Part shown: piece by piece, positions 8,742-16,156 of the stretch
How the letters are laid out: each line of letters begins with the position of its first letter
Position numbering within the stretch: position 1 is the stretch's first letter
DNA from: Malaciobacter pacificus
Lineage (GTDB): Bacteria > Campylobacterota > Campylobacteria > Campylobacterales > Arcobacteraceae
NCBI RefSeq assembly: GCF_004214795.1
Contig: NZ_CP035928.1
Span: 558,001-622,000, forward strand
DNA: 64,000 nucleotides
Reading direction: 5' to 3'
Made by a program: the position numbers and the translations under genes
The notes under the pieces: model-generated
What the model was told of the DNA's origin: nothing
What the model saw: the letters and a program-made list of their open reading frames with translations, nothing else
Databases searched by the model: none

Positions 8742-9536
8742 ATGTTTGAAGCTTTACAATATGACTTTATTCAAAATGCAATCATAGCAGGAGTTCTAAT
8801 CTCAATTGCTGCTGGTATCATTGGCTCACTTGTAGTTGTAAATAAAATCACTTTTTTAACAGGTGGAATTGCCCATAGTTCTTATGGTGGAATTGGACTT
8901 GCTATTTATTTAGGAATTCCAGTGCTTTTTGGAGCAACTGTTTTTGCAATAATCACTGCAATAATCATCGCAATACTAACCATAAATGATAAGAAAAGAA
9001 TAGACTCCATCATAGGTATGATGTGGGCTAGTGGTATGGCTATTGGTATTATATTTGTGGATTTAACACCTGGCTATAATGTGGATTTGATGTCATATCT
9101 TTTTGGTAGTATTATTGCTGTATCAAGTGATGATATAACTTATCTCTTACTTCTTGATTTATTTATCATAAGTGTAGTATCAATTTTCTATAAGCAAATA
9201 CTAGCCGTTTCTTATGATAGTGAATTTGCAAGTCTAAGAGGAATAAATGTAAAGTTCTTTTATACACTTATTTTAATCCTTGCAGGACTTTGTGTAGTTG
9301 CAGCTATCAAAGCAGTTGGGCTTATACTTGTGATTGCTCTTTTGACTATTCCTACATATTTAGCTGAAACTTTTGCTAATAAACTGTCTAAAATGATGTT
9401 TATAAGTGCTCTTTTAGCTACTTTATTTACACTTCTTGGACTTGTGATTTCTTACCTTTATGATATTAGCTCAGGGGCTAGTATTATTATCGTTGCAGTT
9501 GCTATTTTGGTTATTGTGAAGTTGATTAAAAGATAA
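8742..9536 (+). CDS. znuB: Zinc/manganese-type ABC transporter permease (ZnuB-like)
   Basis: 264-aa inner-membrane permease with about eight hydrophobic helices. The start at 8742 is preferred: AAGG lies 6 bases before it, while an in-frame ATG at 8718 is inside the hairpin region. Typical family elements are the early helix IAAGIIGSLVVVNKITFL, then GGIAHSSYGGIG, and SLRGINVKFF, which contacts the ATPase. It forms a transporter with the ZnuC-like protein 120 bp upstream. The metal (Zn or Mn) cannot be fixed from sequence. Confidence 0.88.
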   Translation: MFEALQYDFIQNAIIAGVLISIAAGIIGSLVVVNKITFLTGGIAHSSYGGIGLAIYLGIPVLFGATVFAIITAIIIAILTINDKKRIDSIIGMMWASGMAIGIIFVDLTPGYNVDLMSYLFGSIIAVSSDDITYLLLLDLFIISVVSIFYKQILAVSYDSEFASLRGINVKFFYTLILILAGLCVVAAIKAVGLILVIALLTIPTYLAETFANKLSKMMFISALLATLFTLLGLVISYLYDISSGASIIIVAVAILVIVKLIKR

Positions 9537-9619
9537 AAAAACTATTCAAATTGAGTCATTTCTGAGTCATTTGTTAGATATAATAAAATTTATTATAAAA
9601 ACAAAAGGCTCTATTTTTT

Positions 9620-9772
9620 ATGTGTATAAATCAATTTAAAGATACCAAATACCAAGAACTACAAACTATCCAAAAAGAAGCAAGAAACTTAGAGTCTCAA
9701 ATAAATGCAATAAAATTCCAAAATCAAAAACAATCTATTGTATCACCAACTGATGGATATGTAGCAAAACTA
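9620..9772 (+). pseudogene. Fragment of a HlyD-family membrane fusion protein
   Basis: About 51 codons resemble the coiled coil and lipoyl-like edge of a type I secretion adaptor: a heptad-like stretch LQTIQKEARNLESQINAIK, then the family motif SPTDGYVAKL. An intact HlyD protein is about 400 aa, and both ends are missing here; past residue 51 the frame only reads antisense of the next gene's 3' end. This is best read as debris of a deleted secretion gene. The call rests on one motif plus coiled-coil character. Confidence 0.55.
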
Positions 9773-9790
9773 ATAATAATATCTTTTCTT

Positions 9791-10510
9791 TTATTCTATA
9801 CTATCTTTTTGTTCATATAATTTTCCACATTGATTAATACTCTTTCTGCAAATTATATCTTCTATTATTATGAATTCATTTTGTTTCTTAAATTGTTCAA
9901 AAGTACCTTTCCAAAGTAAATTACTATTACAAATTCCATAGCTTTTAAGTACAATACTATTTTTAATATTATCTATGTGTAAGCTTGAAGATGTTCCTGC
10001 TCCTCCTGCTGGATTAAAAATGAAATATTTGGGTGGTAGTTTATTATTTAAAATAGGAGTGTAATTTTTTTCATTTTTGATTTTTGATATTTCTGAAAGA
10101 ATGGATAAAGAGTTATTATTAAAAATTAACTCAAGTTCTTCTTCTCTTTTTAAACCTTTGTCTTCTTTTAGACTATAAAGATATGAAACTACATTTAGAT
10201 TAACAACAAATTCACCATTTTCATTAAAATACTTTGAGTTTATTTTTTCCACATCTTTTTTGATATAAGGCCATTTTTCAATATGATCTTCTTTTAGATC
10301 TACTAATTCAAAAATTGAAATAAAACCTAAATTATTATAATTTATCTTATCTGCATATAAAGACATAATTCTACCGGTTGTTATATTTTCAAGGTAATTA
10401 TTTAATAGAATTTCTATTTTATCAGTAATTATTTTTTCATTTTTATTATTTTCGGCAAATAGAAAATTGATATAAAAACTAATTGTAAAAATTATAAATA
10501 TATTTTTCAA
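9791..10510 (-). CDS. Secreted protein with NTF2-like N-terminal half, function unknown
   Basis: 239 aa. A signal peptide (about residues 1-20, ending FAE) indicates export. Residues about 30-140 resemble a bacterial NTF2-like module: LYADKINYNNLG, an Asp/Glu-Asp-His stretch, KWPYIKKDV, then alternating strands and an ISEISK-like end. Residues about 160-239 show no family I know; they contain four cysteines and a glycine-rich PAGGAGTSSS segment. An AAAGGA site lies upstream of the ATG. It follows decayed sequence in a variable region. The NTF2 assignment is by pattern only. Confidence 0.6.
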   Translation of the reverse strand: MKNIFIIFTISFYINFLFAENNKNEKIITDKIEILLNNYLENITTGRIMSLYADKINYNNLGFISIFELVDLKEDHIEKWPYIKKDVEKINSKYFNENGEFVVNLNVVSYLYSLKEDKGLKREEELELIFNNNSLSILSEISKIKNEKNYTPILNNKLPPKYFIFNPAGGAGTSSSLHIDNIKNSIVLKSYGICNSNLLWKGTFEQFKKQNEFIIIEDIICRKSINQCGKLYEQKDSIE

Positions 10511-10799
10511 AGGAGTCCTTTTTTTATTTTAATCTCAAATACACACCAAACCCATACAAACAATAGATTTCATATGGTTTTGGGTTTTCATCATATATCC
10601 AAGAAAAGAATCTTCCACTATAGCTTACCTTAATATTTTCTTGGATAATTTTGTTTAGTTATTGCCATATCTTTATTATGAATAAAAGTATTAGCATCTG
10701 TAATTGTTAATATGGTATCATCTGTAAATTTTGATTGAGATATAAATATCTTCGTTCTTTACCAGCACTAAATGTTAACAGATAGTTTTTTTTATACCT
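10511..10799 (-). pseudogene. Decayed coding remnants on the reverse strand
   Basis: There is no intact gene. Read on the reverse strand, two short open stretches in different frames look protein-like: one reading KIFISQSKFTDDTILTITDA and one ending SYSGRFFSWIYDENPKPYEI with a final GFGVYLRLK. The second has the alternating aromatic pattern of an outer-membrane strand. These look like the broken 3' end of a surface-protein gene, but the family cannot be named. Confidence 0.35.
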
Positions 10800-11726
10800 T
10801 TAATCATTACTTTTACAATATCTAATAGTCTCTCTAAGAGATCTATCATTATATTTTTCTACTAAAGATTCACATCTTTTAATCCATTTGTTTTTTATAT
10901 TTTCTGAAAATGGTTTTTGCTTTAAAACATAAAATAGTATTACATCAAAAAATCTAATATTTTTATCCTTTAAATTCTCAAGCCAGAAGTTTAATACTTT
11001 TTCTTTATTAAAAGTTACTCTGTAATAAATAAATATAATGACATTAAGTTCTATTGGCATATCTCTGTAACTTGAAAAGTAAGCTTTTTCACTTATAATA
11101 TCATCAATATTAAATTGAATTAATTCATCTTCAATATTTTCTATTTTTTTAACTAATCTATCAGCTTCCATACAACCACATGTAGAACATGAACCAATTC
11201 CATATGCATCAGAAATACATAGTTTGTTTTCTTTTATTTTTTCAATTGCTCCTCTAAGATTTATAGAATACTCTAAGATTAAATTAACAGCTTTAATATC
11301 ATGTTTTTCTGGATTACTTTCTCTAATAAATTCATAGTTTTTAGTATATTGTCTTATTAATAGTGATGTTTTCTTCGAGATTTCTTGTTTATTGGTGTTT
11401 TCAATTCTAAATGATTGTAAAGCTATTATGTTAAATAAAACTCTATTTTTTCTAAAAATTACTACTAAATTTTCAAAGTATAATAAAGAAGAAGTTCCTG
11501 CAGCTCCTAAAACTAAAATCACTTTATTTGAATATTGAAGTAAAGTATTTAACTTTTTTTCAAAATCATTATCTTTTGGATTCAATTTAAAATTAGCTTG
11601 ACTTATTGCAAGTAGTTGTAAATCTTTTTGAATTGATAAAGTTTTAAAAGAATCATCTATTTTATCTTGAAGTAAATTGATTATATTGTTACCGCAACCA
11701 CCAAGACCTATAATTAGTTTTTTCAT
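10800..11726 (-). CDS. Divergent FtsZ/tubulin-superfamily protein
   Basis: 308 aa, function unknown. The N terminus MKKLIIGLGGCGNNIINLL matches the first nucleotide-binding loop of FtsZ (GGGGGNAVN). Residues 70-80 (ILVLGAAGTSS) sit where FtsZ has its GGGTGTG loop and are followed, as in FtsZ, by a hydrophobic helix, a strand and SFRIEN (FtsZ PFRFEG). Residues 152-190 can be laid against the FtsZ T7 and core-helix region, but the catalytic NxDxxD reads INLRGAI, so GTP hydrolysis is doubtful. An unusual CSTCGC cluster lies at 180-185. It is shorter than FtsZ (about 380) and has no FtsZ tail. AAAGG lies 6 bp before ATG. It follows two small genes that may form its operon. Confidence 0.6.
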   Translation of the reverse strand: MKKLIIGLGGCGNNIINLLQDKIDDSFKTLSIQKDLQLLAISQANFKLNPKDNDFEKKLNTLLQYSNKVILVLGAAGTSSLLYFENLVVIFRKNRVLFNIIALQSFRIENTNKQEISKKTSLLIRQYTKNYEFIRESNPEKHDIKAVNLILEYSINLRGAIEKIKENKLCISDAYGIGSCSTCGCMEADRLVKKIENIEDELIQFNIDDIISEKAYFSSYRDMPIELNVIIFIYYRVTFNKEKVLNFWLENLKDKNIRFFDVILFYVLKQKPFSENIKNKWIKRCESLVEKYNDRSLRETIRYCKSND

Positions 11727-11821
11727 ACTTTACCTTTGCAAAATTTATCTAAATACAATTTATATGAATATTTGTTATAAAATATTTTACTATTAAAAAT
11801 TGACAACTTAGTGTCTGGAAA

Positions 11822-12049
11822 TTAATTTTTAATTTCTACATACTTTGACAGTTTTGTACCTTTTCTAATTTCAGATGCCAAAGATTTTTGAGTTCCTGCA
11901 TTTTTAACAATATTTTCAATACTAAGATTACTTTCTTTTATAATATCTGCGTATTTAATCCCAAATAAATGATATTGAACATAAATTTCACCTTTTTTTG
12001 CACTTTCTATCATTTTATTTAAAATAATTGATAGCTCTATTTCATTCAT
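11822..12049 (-). CDS. Small helix-turn-helix-like protein
   Basis: 75 aa, all-helical by pattern. The segment HLFGIKYADIIKESNLSIEN, then a small GTQKSLASEIRKGTKLSKYV, looks like a compact DNA-binding-type fold; I recall similar HTH-like small proteins beside accessory genes, but cannot verify this here. Its ATG overlaps the stop of the upstream 164-aa gene (ATGA), so the two are translated together. The FtsZ-like gene begins 95 bp downstream. It is the best candidate for binding the 36-bp palindrome upstream of the operon. Confidence 0.6.
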   Translation of the reverse strand: MNEIELSIILNKMIESAKKGEIYVQYHLFGIKYADIIKESNLSIENIVKNAGTQKSLASEIRKGTKLSKYVEIKN

Positions 12050-12540
12050 TGCTTTATCTCCATTTTTTCATACTCATTAACAATAAATTCGGCCAAAGGC
12101 TCCCACAAAGTAACATCTTCATTTAGCTCACTAAATACTTTTCCATGATTCTTATATGAAATTATTTTCATTTGATTGAAATTCGTTTTGAATTTATGCT
12201 GATCCAATCCTGAAGCTTTTTCTAAATCATTTAAATTTACAGATATTTCATTTTTATTAGATATCTTCAAAAAAGCTACTAATATTTTATGGTTATATTG
12301 TTCTGGTTTAGAAAACCATGAAGGTATTTTTCTTTTTACTCTCTCAATTTCCTCTTCTTCTGTTCTTTCAGTTAGTAAAGAGGTTTTATTTTGTTTTTTA
12401 CTATTTGCTACATCTTGTAGTTTTTTTGTGTCTGTAAGTATAGACAAAAGCAATTCTTCTAACTCTTCATCTCCTAATAATATTGATTTTTTATAGGCAA
12501 GTTTAGAATTTTCAATTAAGTTCGAAACAATTTCATTCAT
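12046..12540 (-). CDS. Unknown protein, first gene of the FtsZ-like operon
   Basis: 164 aa, soluble. The N-terminal half is helical and charged (a Glu-rich TEEEEIERVKR hinge near residue 65). The C-terminal half (about 70-160) reads as a winged-helix-like unit: KIPSWFSKPEQYNHKILVAF, a central LEKASGLDQHKFKTNFNQMK and a closing KNHGKVF ... VTLWEPLAEFI. I have no firm family name. AAGGAG precedes the start, and the -10-like TATTAT and the palindrome at 12583-12618 lie just upstream. A regulatory or nucleic-acid-binding role is an inference. Confidence 0.6.
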   Translation of the reverse strand: MNEIVSNLIENSKLAYKKSILLGDEELEELLLSILTDTKKLQDVANSKKQNKTSLLTERTEEEEIERVKRKIPSWFSKPEQYNHKILVAFLKISNKNEISVNLNDLEKASGLDQHKFKTNFNQMKIISYKNHGKVFSELNEDVTLWEPLAEFIVNEYEKMEIKQ

Positions 12541-12582
12541 ATTTGACTCCTTATTTGAAACTATAATATAAACTTACTTAAT

Positions 12583-12618
12583 TTAACTTAAAAGTACTTA
12601 TAAGTATTTTTAAGTTAA
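12583..12618. promoter_or_regulatory. 36-bp near-perfect palindrome, probable operator
   Basis: Two 18-bp arms meet without a spacer (12583-12600 and 12601-12618) and match at 17 of 18 positions; the core TACTTATAAGTA is perfect. It overlaps the expected -35 region of the reverse-strand operon (-10-like TATTAT near 12564-12569). Autorepression by one of the two small operon proteins is the simplest reading. Confidence 0.6.
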
Positions 12619-12630
12619 GAAATAGGGGTC

Positions 12631-12725
12631 AAAACTACACCCCAAAAACTACACAAAACTACACCCCAGGGGTTGAATCTCCACTTTTGAAACTACACCG
12701 AAACTACACCCCAAAACTACACCCC
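12631..12725 (+). repeat. Six short AAACTACAC repeats
   Basis: AAACTACAC, often extended to AAAACTACACCCC, occurs six times in 95 bp (beginning 12631, 12645, 12655, 12690, 12701 and 12713). Copies three and six lead directly into the longer REP-like repeats. Confidence 0.75.
12655..12688 (+). repeat. REP-like repeat, copy 1
   Basis: 34-bp unit identical to the copy at 12713-12746. It carries the palindromic core CCCCAGGGG followed by a conserved arm ending CTCCACTTTT. It sits upstream of the RAYT gene, as cognate REP elements do. Confidence 0.8.
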
Positions 12726-12746
12726 AGGGGTTGAATCTCCACTTTT
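12713..12746 (+). repeat. REP-like repeat, copy 2
   Basis: Identical 34-bp direct repeat of 12655-12688, 58 bp further on, about 90 bp before the RAYT start codon. Confidence 0.8.
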
Positions 12747-12834
12747 AAATTTATGATATTACAAAATGAAATATTTTAAATGATTAATTAAAATTCTTAT
12801 TATAATTTATAAAATTATTAAATAGGGAGTATTT

Positions 12835-13623
12835 ATGCCTACAAAACCTAGAATTGATTTTGCGGGATTTCATCATATTGTAAATAGAGGAGTAAATAGA
12901 ACAAATGTCTTTAATCATCCAAATGATAAAGATATGTTTTTACAAATCATAAATAAAAGCTCAAAAGTTCATAATATCATATTACATACTTATGCTTTGA
13001 TGGAGAATCATTATCACCTTTTACTAGAAACAAAGGAAGAGAATCTATCATCATTTATGAGAATTGTAAATGCAAATTATGCAATATATTTCAACAGAAA
13101 ATATAATAGAAGTGGCCATTTGTGGCAAGATAGATATAAATCAAAATATGTTTTATCTGATAACTATTTGTATACAGTAATAAAATATATTGAGTACAAC
13201 CCTCTTGAAGCAAATATTAGCTCAAAAATTTCATCTTATCCTTTTACTTTATCATATAATATTTTTAAAGGTTTGAAATATTATCCTTGTTGCGAAAATT
13301 CAATTTTATTAAAAGATTTTGATATTAAGACATTGAGTGATTTTTTAAATAATCCACTGAATGATAAAGAAATTGAGTTACTAAGTGAAAAAGAAAATAT
13401 AGAAAAAAAGAAAAATAAAATCAATGTACTGAAAATTAAAACATTAAATGAGCATTTTAAAGATGTAGATTCAAAAGAACAAAGAAATAACTCAATTTTT
13501 AACTCTTTTTATGATGGTTATACTCAAGTTGAGATTGGAAATTATTTGAATTTATCTAAATCATCTATTTCAAAAATACTAAAAAGTGGAGATTCAACCC
13601 CTGGGGTTAAAAAATTATGCTAA
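12835..13623 (+). CDS. REP-associated tyrosine transposase (RAYT, TnpA_REP type)
   Basis: 262-aa Y1-type single-strand transposase related to IS200/IS605 TnpA. The N-terminal PRIDFAGFHHIVNRG, the metal-binding HYH in MENHYHLLLE and the catalytic tyrosine region IKYIEYNPLEA are intact. A C-terminal extension ends in a predicted helix-turn-helix (EIGNYLNLSKSSISKILK). GGGAG lies before ATG. Two direct REP-like repeats precede the gene, and an inverted copy forms its last codons (13582-13607), so the final residues GDSTPGV are encoded by the repeat. Family knowledge: RAYTs are usually domesticated single-copy genes that mobilise or maintain REP sequences. Confidence 0.9.
   Translation: MPTKPRIDFAGFHHIVNRGVNRTNVFNHPNDKDMFLQIINKSSKVHNIILHTYALMENHYHLLLETKEENLSSFMRIVNANYAIYFNRKYNRSGHLWQDRYKSKYVLSDNYLYTVIKYIEYNPLEANISSKISSYPFTLSYNIFKGLKYYPCCENSILLKDFDIKTLSDFLNNPLNDKEIELLSEKENIEKKKNKINVLKIKTLNEHFKDVDSKEQRNNSIFNSFYDGYTQVEIGNYLNLSKSSISKILKSGDSTPGVKKLC
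13582..13607 (-). repeat. REP-like repeat, inverted copy inside the RAYT 3' end
   Basis: 26 bp exactly complementary to 12663-12688 and 12721-12746. It lies in frame within the RAYT gene just before its stop. Confidence 0.8.
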
Positions 13624-13657
13624 AATACAACAACTAAATAGAAAGACGGAATAACCA

Positions 13658-14485
13658 ATGAATGAAAAAATAAAAATAGGTGAGATAAACTCACTAAAAT
13701 TAAACAGAGTTAGTGAACCAGGTGTTTACTTAATTGCAGCAGATGAAGAGGAAGTATTACTTCCAAATATATATGTTACAAAAACTATGGCTATGGGCTC
13801 AGTTATTGATGTGTTTGTTTACACTGACAGTGAAGATAGACCAGTAGCTACTACACTAAAACCTTATGCAAAGCTTGGCGAGATTGCTTTTTTAGAGATT
13901 GTTGATAGTGCTAAGTTTGGGTACTTTTTAGATATGGGATTACCAAAAGATTTATTATTACCTAAAAATAGAACTAAAAAAACTTTTAATATCGGTGAGA
14001 GAGCAATAGTTCAGTTACAACTTGATGAAAAAACAAATAGACTTATTGCATCACAAAAATATATCTTAGAGAAAAAAATCACTGGATTAGAAAGAAAAGA
14101 TGAAGTTGAAGTTATGGTTTATTCAAAAACTCCACTTGGATTTAAAGTAATAGTAAACAATCTTTATGAAGGTATGATTTTCCATAATGAAATTTTTGAA
14201 AATGTAAGTATAGGTGATAAAAAAAGAGCTTATGTAAAAACTGTAAGAAGTGATAATAAACTAGATATTACTTTACAGAAGATTGGCGAGAAAGTAAAAG
14301 ATAATGAAGTTTATGAAATCTTAGTTCAAAATGGTGGAAAGCTAGATTTTACTTATAAAAGTGACTCTACAGACATAAAAGAGATGTTTGGGGTTAGTAA
14401 GAAATCATTTAAAGCAACTCTTACTAAGTTAATACAAGAGGGTAAAATAATCCTTGATGAAACATCAATAAGAGTTAAATCGTAA
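13658..14485 (+). CDS. cvfB: CvfB-like S1-domain RNA-binding protein
   Basis: 275 aa. Repeated OB-fold modules are visible: the N-terminal unit with VLLPNIYVTKTMAMGSVIDV, a second with FGYFLDMGLPKDLLLPKN, a third with LGFKVIVNNLYEGMIFHNEI, and a C-terminal winged-helix region KEMFGVSKKSFKATLTKL. This S1-S1-S1-wHTH layout is that of CvfB, an RNA-binding regulator first described as a virulence factor in Staphylococcus. Role in this organism: post-transcriptional regulation, inferred. It stands alone between the RAYT and tpx. Confidence 0.85.
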   Translation: MNEKIKIGEINSLKLNRVSEPGVYLIAADEEEVLLPNIYVTKTMAMGSVIDVFVYTDSEDRPVATTLKPYAKLGEIAFLEIVDSAKFGYFLDMGLPKDLLLPKNRTKKTFNIGERAIVQLQLDEKTNRLIASQKYILEKKITGLERKDEVEVMVYSKTPLGFKVIVNNLYEGMIFHNEIFENVSIGDKKRAYVKTVRSDNKLDITLQKIGEKVKDNEVYEILVQNGGKLDFTYKSDSTDIKEMFGVSKKSFKATLTKLIQEGKIILDETSIRVKS

Positions 14486-14590
14486 CAGTTACATCTTGAT
14501 TGCAGTTAATTAAGACTAAATTTATCCTATTTAAATATTAAATTTTATAAAATCACTTTAATTAATTTATATTTAAAAGGAAAAACAAAT

Positions 14591-15112
14591 ATGGCAACAA
14601 CAATGTTAAAAGGAAATGTTGTAAATTTAGCTGGAACTGAAGTTAACGTAGGTGATACAGCTCCAGTAGTAAACGTAGTAGCTCAAGACTTATCAAATGT
14701 TCAAGTTGGTGGAAGTGAAAAAACTCAAATCGTAGTAGTAGTTCCATCATTAGATACTCCTGTTTGTGCAGCTGAAACTAGAAGATTCAATGAAGAAGCA
14801 GCAAAAATCGAAGGTGCAGAAGTTATCGTAGTTTCTATGGACTTACCATTTGCAATGAAAAGATTTTGTACAACTGAAGGAATTGAAAATTTAACAGTAG
14901 GATCTGACTTTAGAGCAAAAGAATTTGCAAATGCTTATGGTGTTTTAATTGCTGATGGTGCATTAGCAGGTGTTACTTGTAGAGCAATCTTTGTAATCAA
15001 AGGTGGTCAAGTAACTTATAAAGAAATTTGTCCAGAAATTACTGAAGAGCCAAACTACAATGCAGCTTTAAGTGCAGTATTATCTTGTGGTACAGGATGT
15101 GGTTGTCACTAA
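14591..15112 (+). CDS. tpx: Thiol peroxidase, atypical 2-Cys peroxiredoxin
   Basis: 173 aa. It reduces hydrogen peroxide and alkyl hydroperoxides with thioredoxin. Peroxidatic Cys59 lies in PSLDTPVCAAETRRF and resolving Cys93 in MKRFCTTEG, matching the Tpx pair. After the usual C-terminal helix there is an added CGTGCGCH tail with three cysteines and a histidine, not part of the classic Tpx core. AAAGGAAAA precedes the ATG. Its codon use is noticeably cleaner than its neighbours', suggesting high expression. Confidence 0.95.
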   Translation: MATTMLKGNVVNLAGTEVNVGDTAPVVNVVAQDLSNVQVGGSEKTQIVVVVPSLDTPVCAAETRRFNEEAAKIEGAEVIVVSMDLPFAMKRFCTTEGIENLTVGSDFRAKEFANAYGVLIADGALAGVTCRAIFVIKGGQVTYKEICPEITEEPNYNAALSAVLSCGTGCGCH

Positions 15113-15115
15113 TTT

Positions 15116-15140
15116 TTAGGGGAAACTAGTTTTCCTCTAA
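15116..15140. terminator. Hairpin after tpx
   Basis: Ten-base arms (15116-15125 and 15131-15140, one mismatch) around a 5-base loop. No strong T-run follows, so termination is only possible. Confidence 0.4.
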
Positions 15141-15196
15141 ACATATCCTTTACAAAAAATCTTTATAATTTTAAAAGATTAGTAAAGGACTCTTAA

Positions 15197-16156
15197 ATGA
15201 AAATATTTAAAAAACCTTCATGGCAATTAAGTGAAAATGAAGTAACTCCAAAAGAATTATTTGAAAAAAGAAGAGATTTTATAAAACTTGGTGCGGCTAG
15301 TTTAGTAGCAAGTTCTGCATTAACTGAGCTTCTTGCAAAAGAGAATATCCCTACACCAACTCTAAACTATATAAAAGATACAAACCCTGATAATCTAAAA
15401 CTAAACACTTTTGAGCAAATCACAAGTCATAATAACTTTTATGAATTTACCACAAATCAAAGTAGAGTAAAAGACTTAGCTCATACACTAGATACAGATA
15501 ATTGGTTAATTACTATTGATGGAGAAGTTGAAAAACCTCTTGAGATATATTTTGAAGATTTAGTAAAGATGTTTGACTTAGAAGAGAGAATTTATAGATT
15601 TAGATGTGTTGAGGGTTGGTCTATGGTTGTTCCTTGGGTTGGATTTCCATTAAAAGAGTTAGTAAAAAAAGTAAAACCTCTTTCAAGTGCAAAGTATGTA
15701 AAGTTTGAGACTTTATATGACCCATTTAGTTTTCCAGACCAAAAAAGAGGAAAACTAGGAGTGATAGATTACCCTTATGTAGAGGGTCTTAGAATTGATG
15801 AAGCCATGAATGACTTGCCACTACTTGCTGTTGGTTTATATGGTGATTCTATGCCAAAACAAAATGGTGCTCCAATTAGACTTATTGTTCCTTGGAAATA
15901 TGGTTTTAAATCTATTAAATCTGTAGTTAAAGTCTCTTTTGTAAAAGAAGAGCCTCTAAATACTTGGCAAAAAGAAAATCCAAGAGAGTATGGTTTTTAT
16001 GCAAATGTAAATCCAAATGTTGATCATCCAAGATGGTCTCAAAAAAGAGAACGTGTTTTAGGAAGTTTTTTAAAGCAAAAGACTTTGATGTACAATGGAT
16101 ATGAAAAAGAAGTTGCACATTTATACAAGGGTATGGATTTAACAAAGTATATTTAG
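15197..16156 (+). CDS. msrP: Methionine-sulfoxide reductase, molybdopterin subunit MsrP
   Basis: 319-aa periplasmic molybdoenzyme that repairs oxidised methionines in exported proteins. A Tat signal with [11 protein letters not shown] (about 24-34) fits export of a folded Mo protein. The molybdenum-ligating Cys137 lies in [15 protein letters not shown], followed by the family's [16 protein letters not shown] and [10 protein letters not shown] segments. The msrQ ATG starts right at its stop, forming the usual msrPQ operon. The N-terminal part up to residue 100 also shows the conserved NNFYEFTT region. Confidence 0.95.
   Translation: MKIFKKPSWQLSENEVTPKELFEKRRDFIKLGAASLVASSALTELLAKENIPTPTLNYIKDTNPDNLKLNTFEQITSHNNFYEFTTNQSRVKDLAHTLDTDNWLITIDGEVEKPLEIYFEDLVKMFDLEERIYRFRCVEGWSMVVPWVGFPLKELVKKVKPLSSAKYVKFETLYDPFSFPDQKRGKLGVIDYPYVEGLRIDEAMNDLPLLAVGLYGDSMPKQNGAPIRLIVPWKYGFKSIKSVVKVSFVKEEPLNTWQKENPREYGFYANVNPNVDHPRWSQKRERVLGSFLKQKTLMYNGYEKEVAHLYKGMDLTKYI

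Noticed and set aside
9620-9820. Treating the 66-codon frame as a real small gene
   Set aside because: Its last 15 codons are antisense of the next gene and the rest is a HlyD-like fragment lacking both ends.
10800-12540. Calling the operon a TubZ-TubR plasmid partition system
   Set aside because: The gene order and sizes are suggestive, but TubR or TubZ hallmarks are not seen and no plasmid replication gene or centromere repeats are present.
12631-12746. CRISPR array
   Set aside because: The repeats are two copies of 34 bp plus short units, without regular spacers or cas genes; the RAYT gene explains them.
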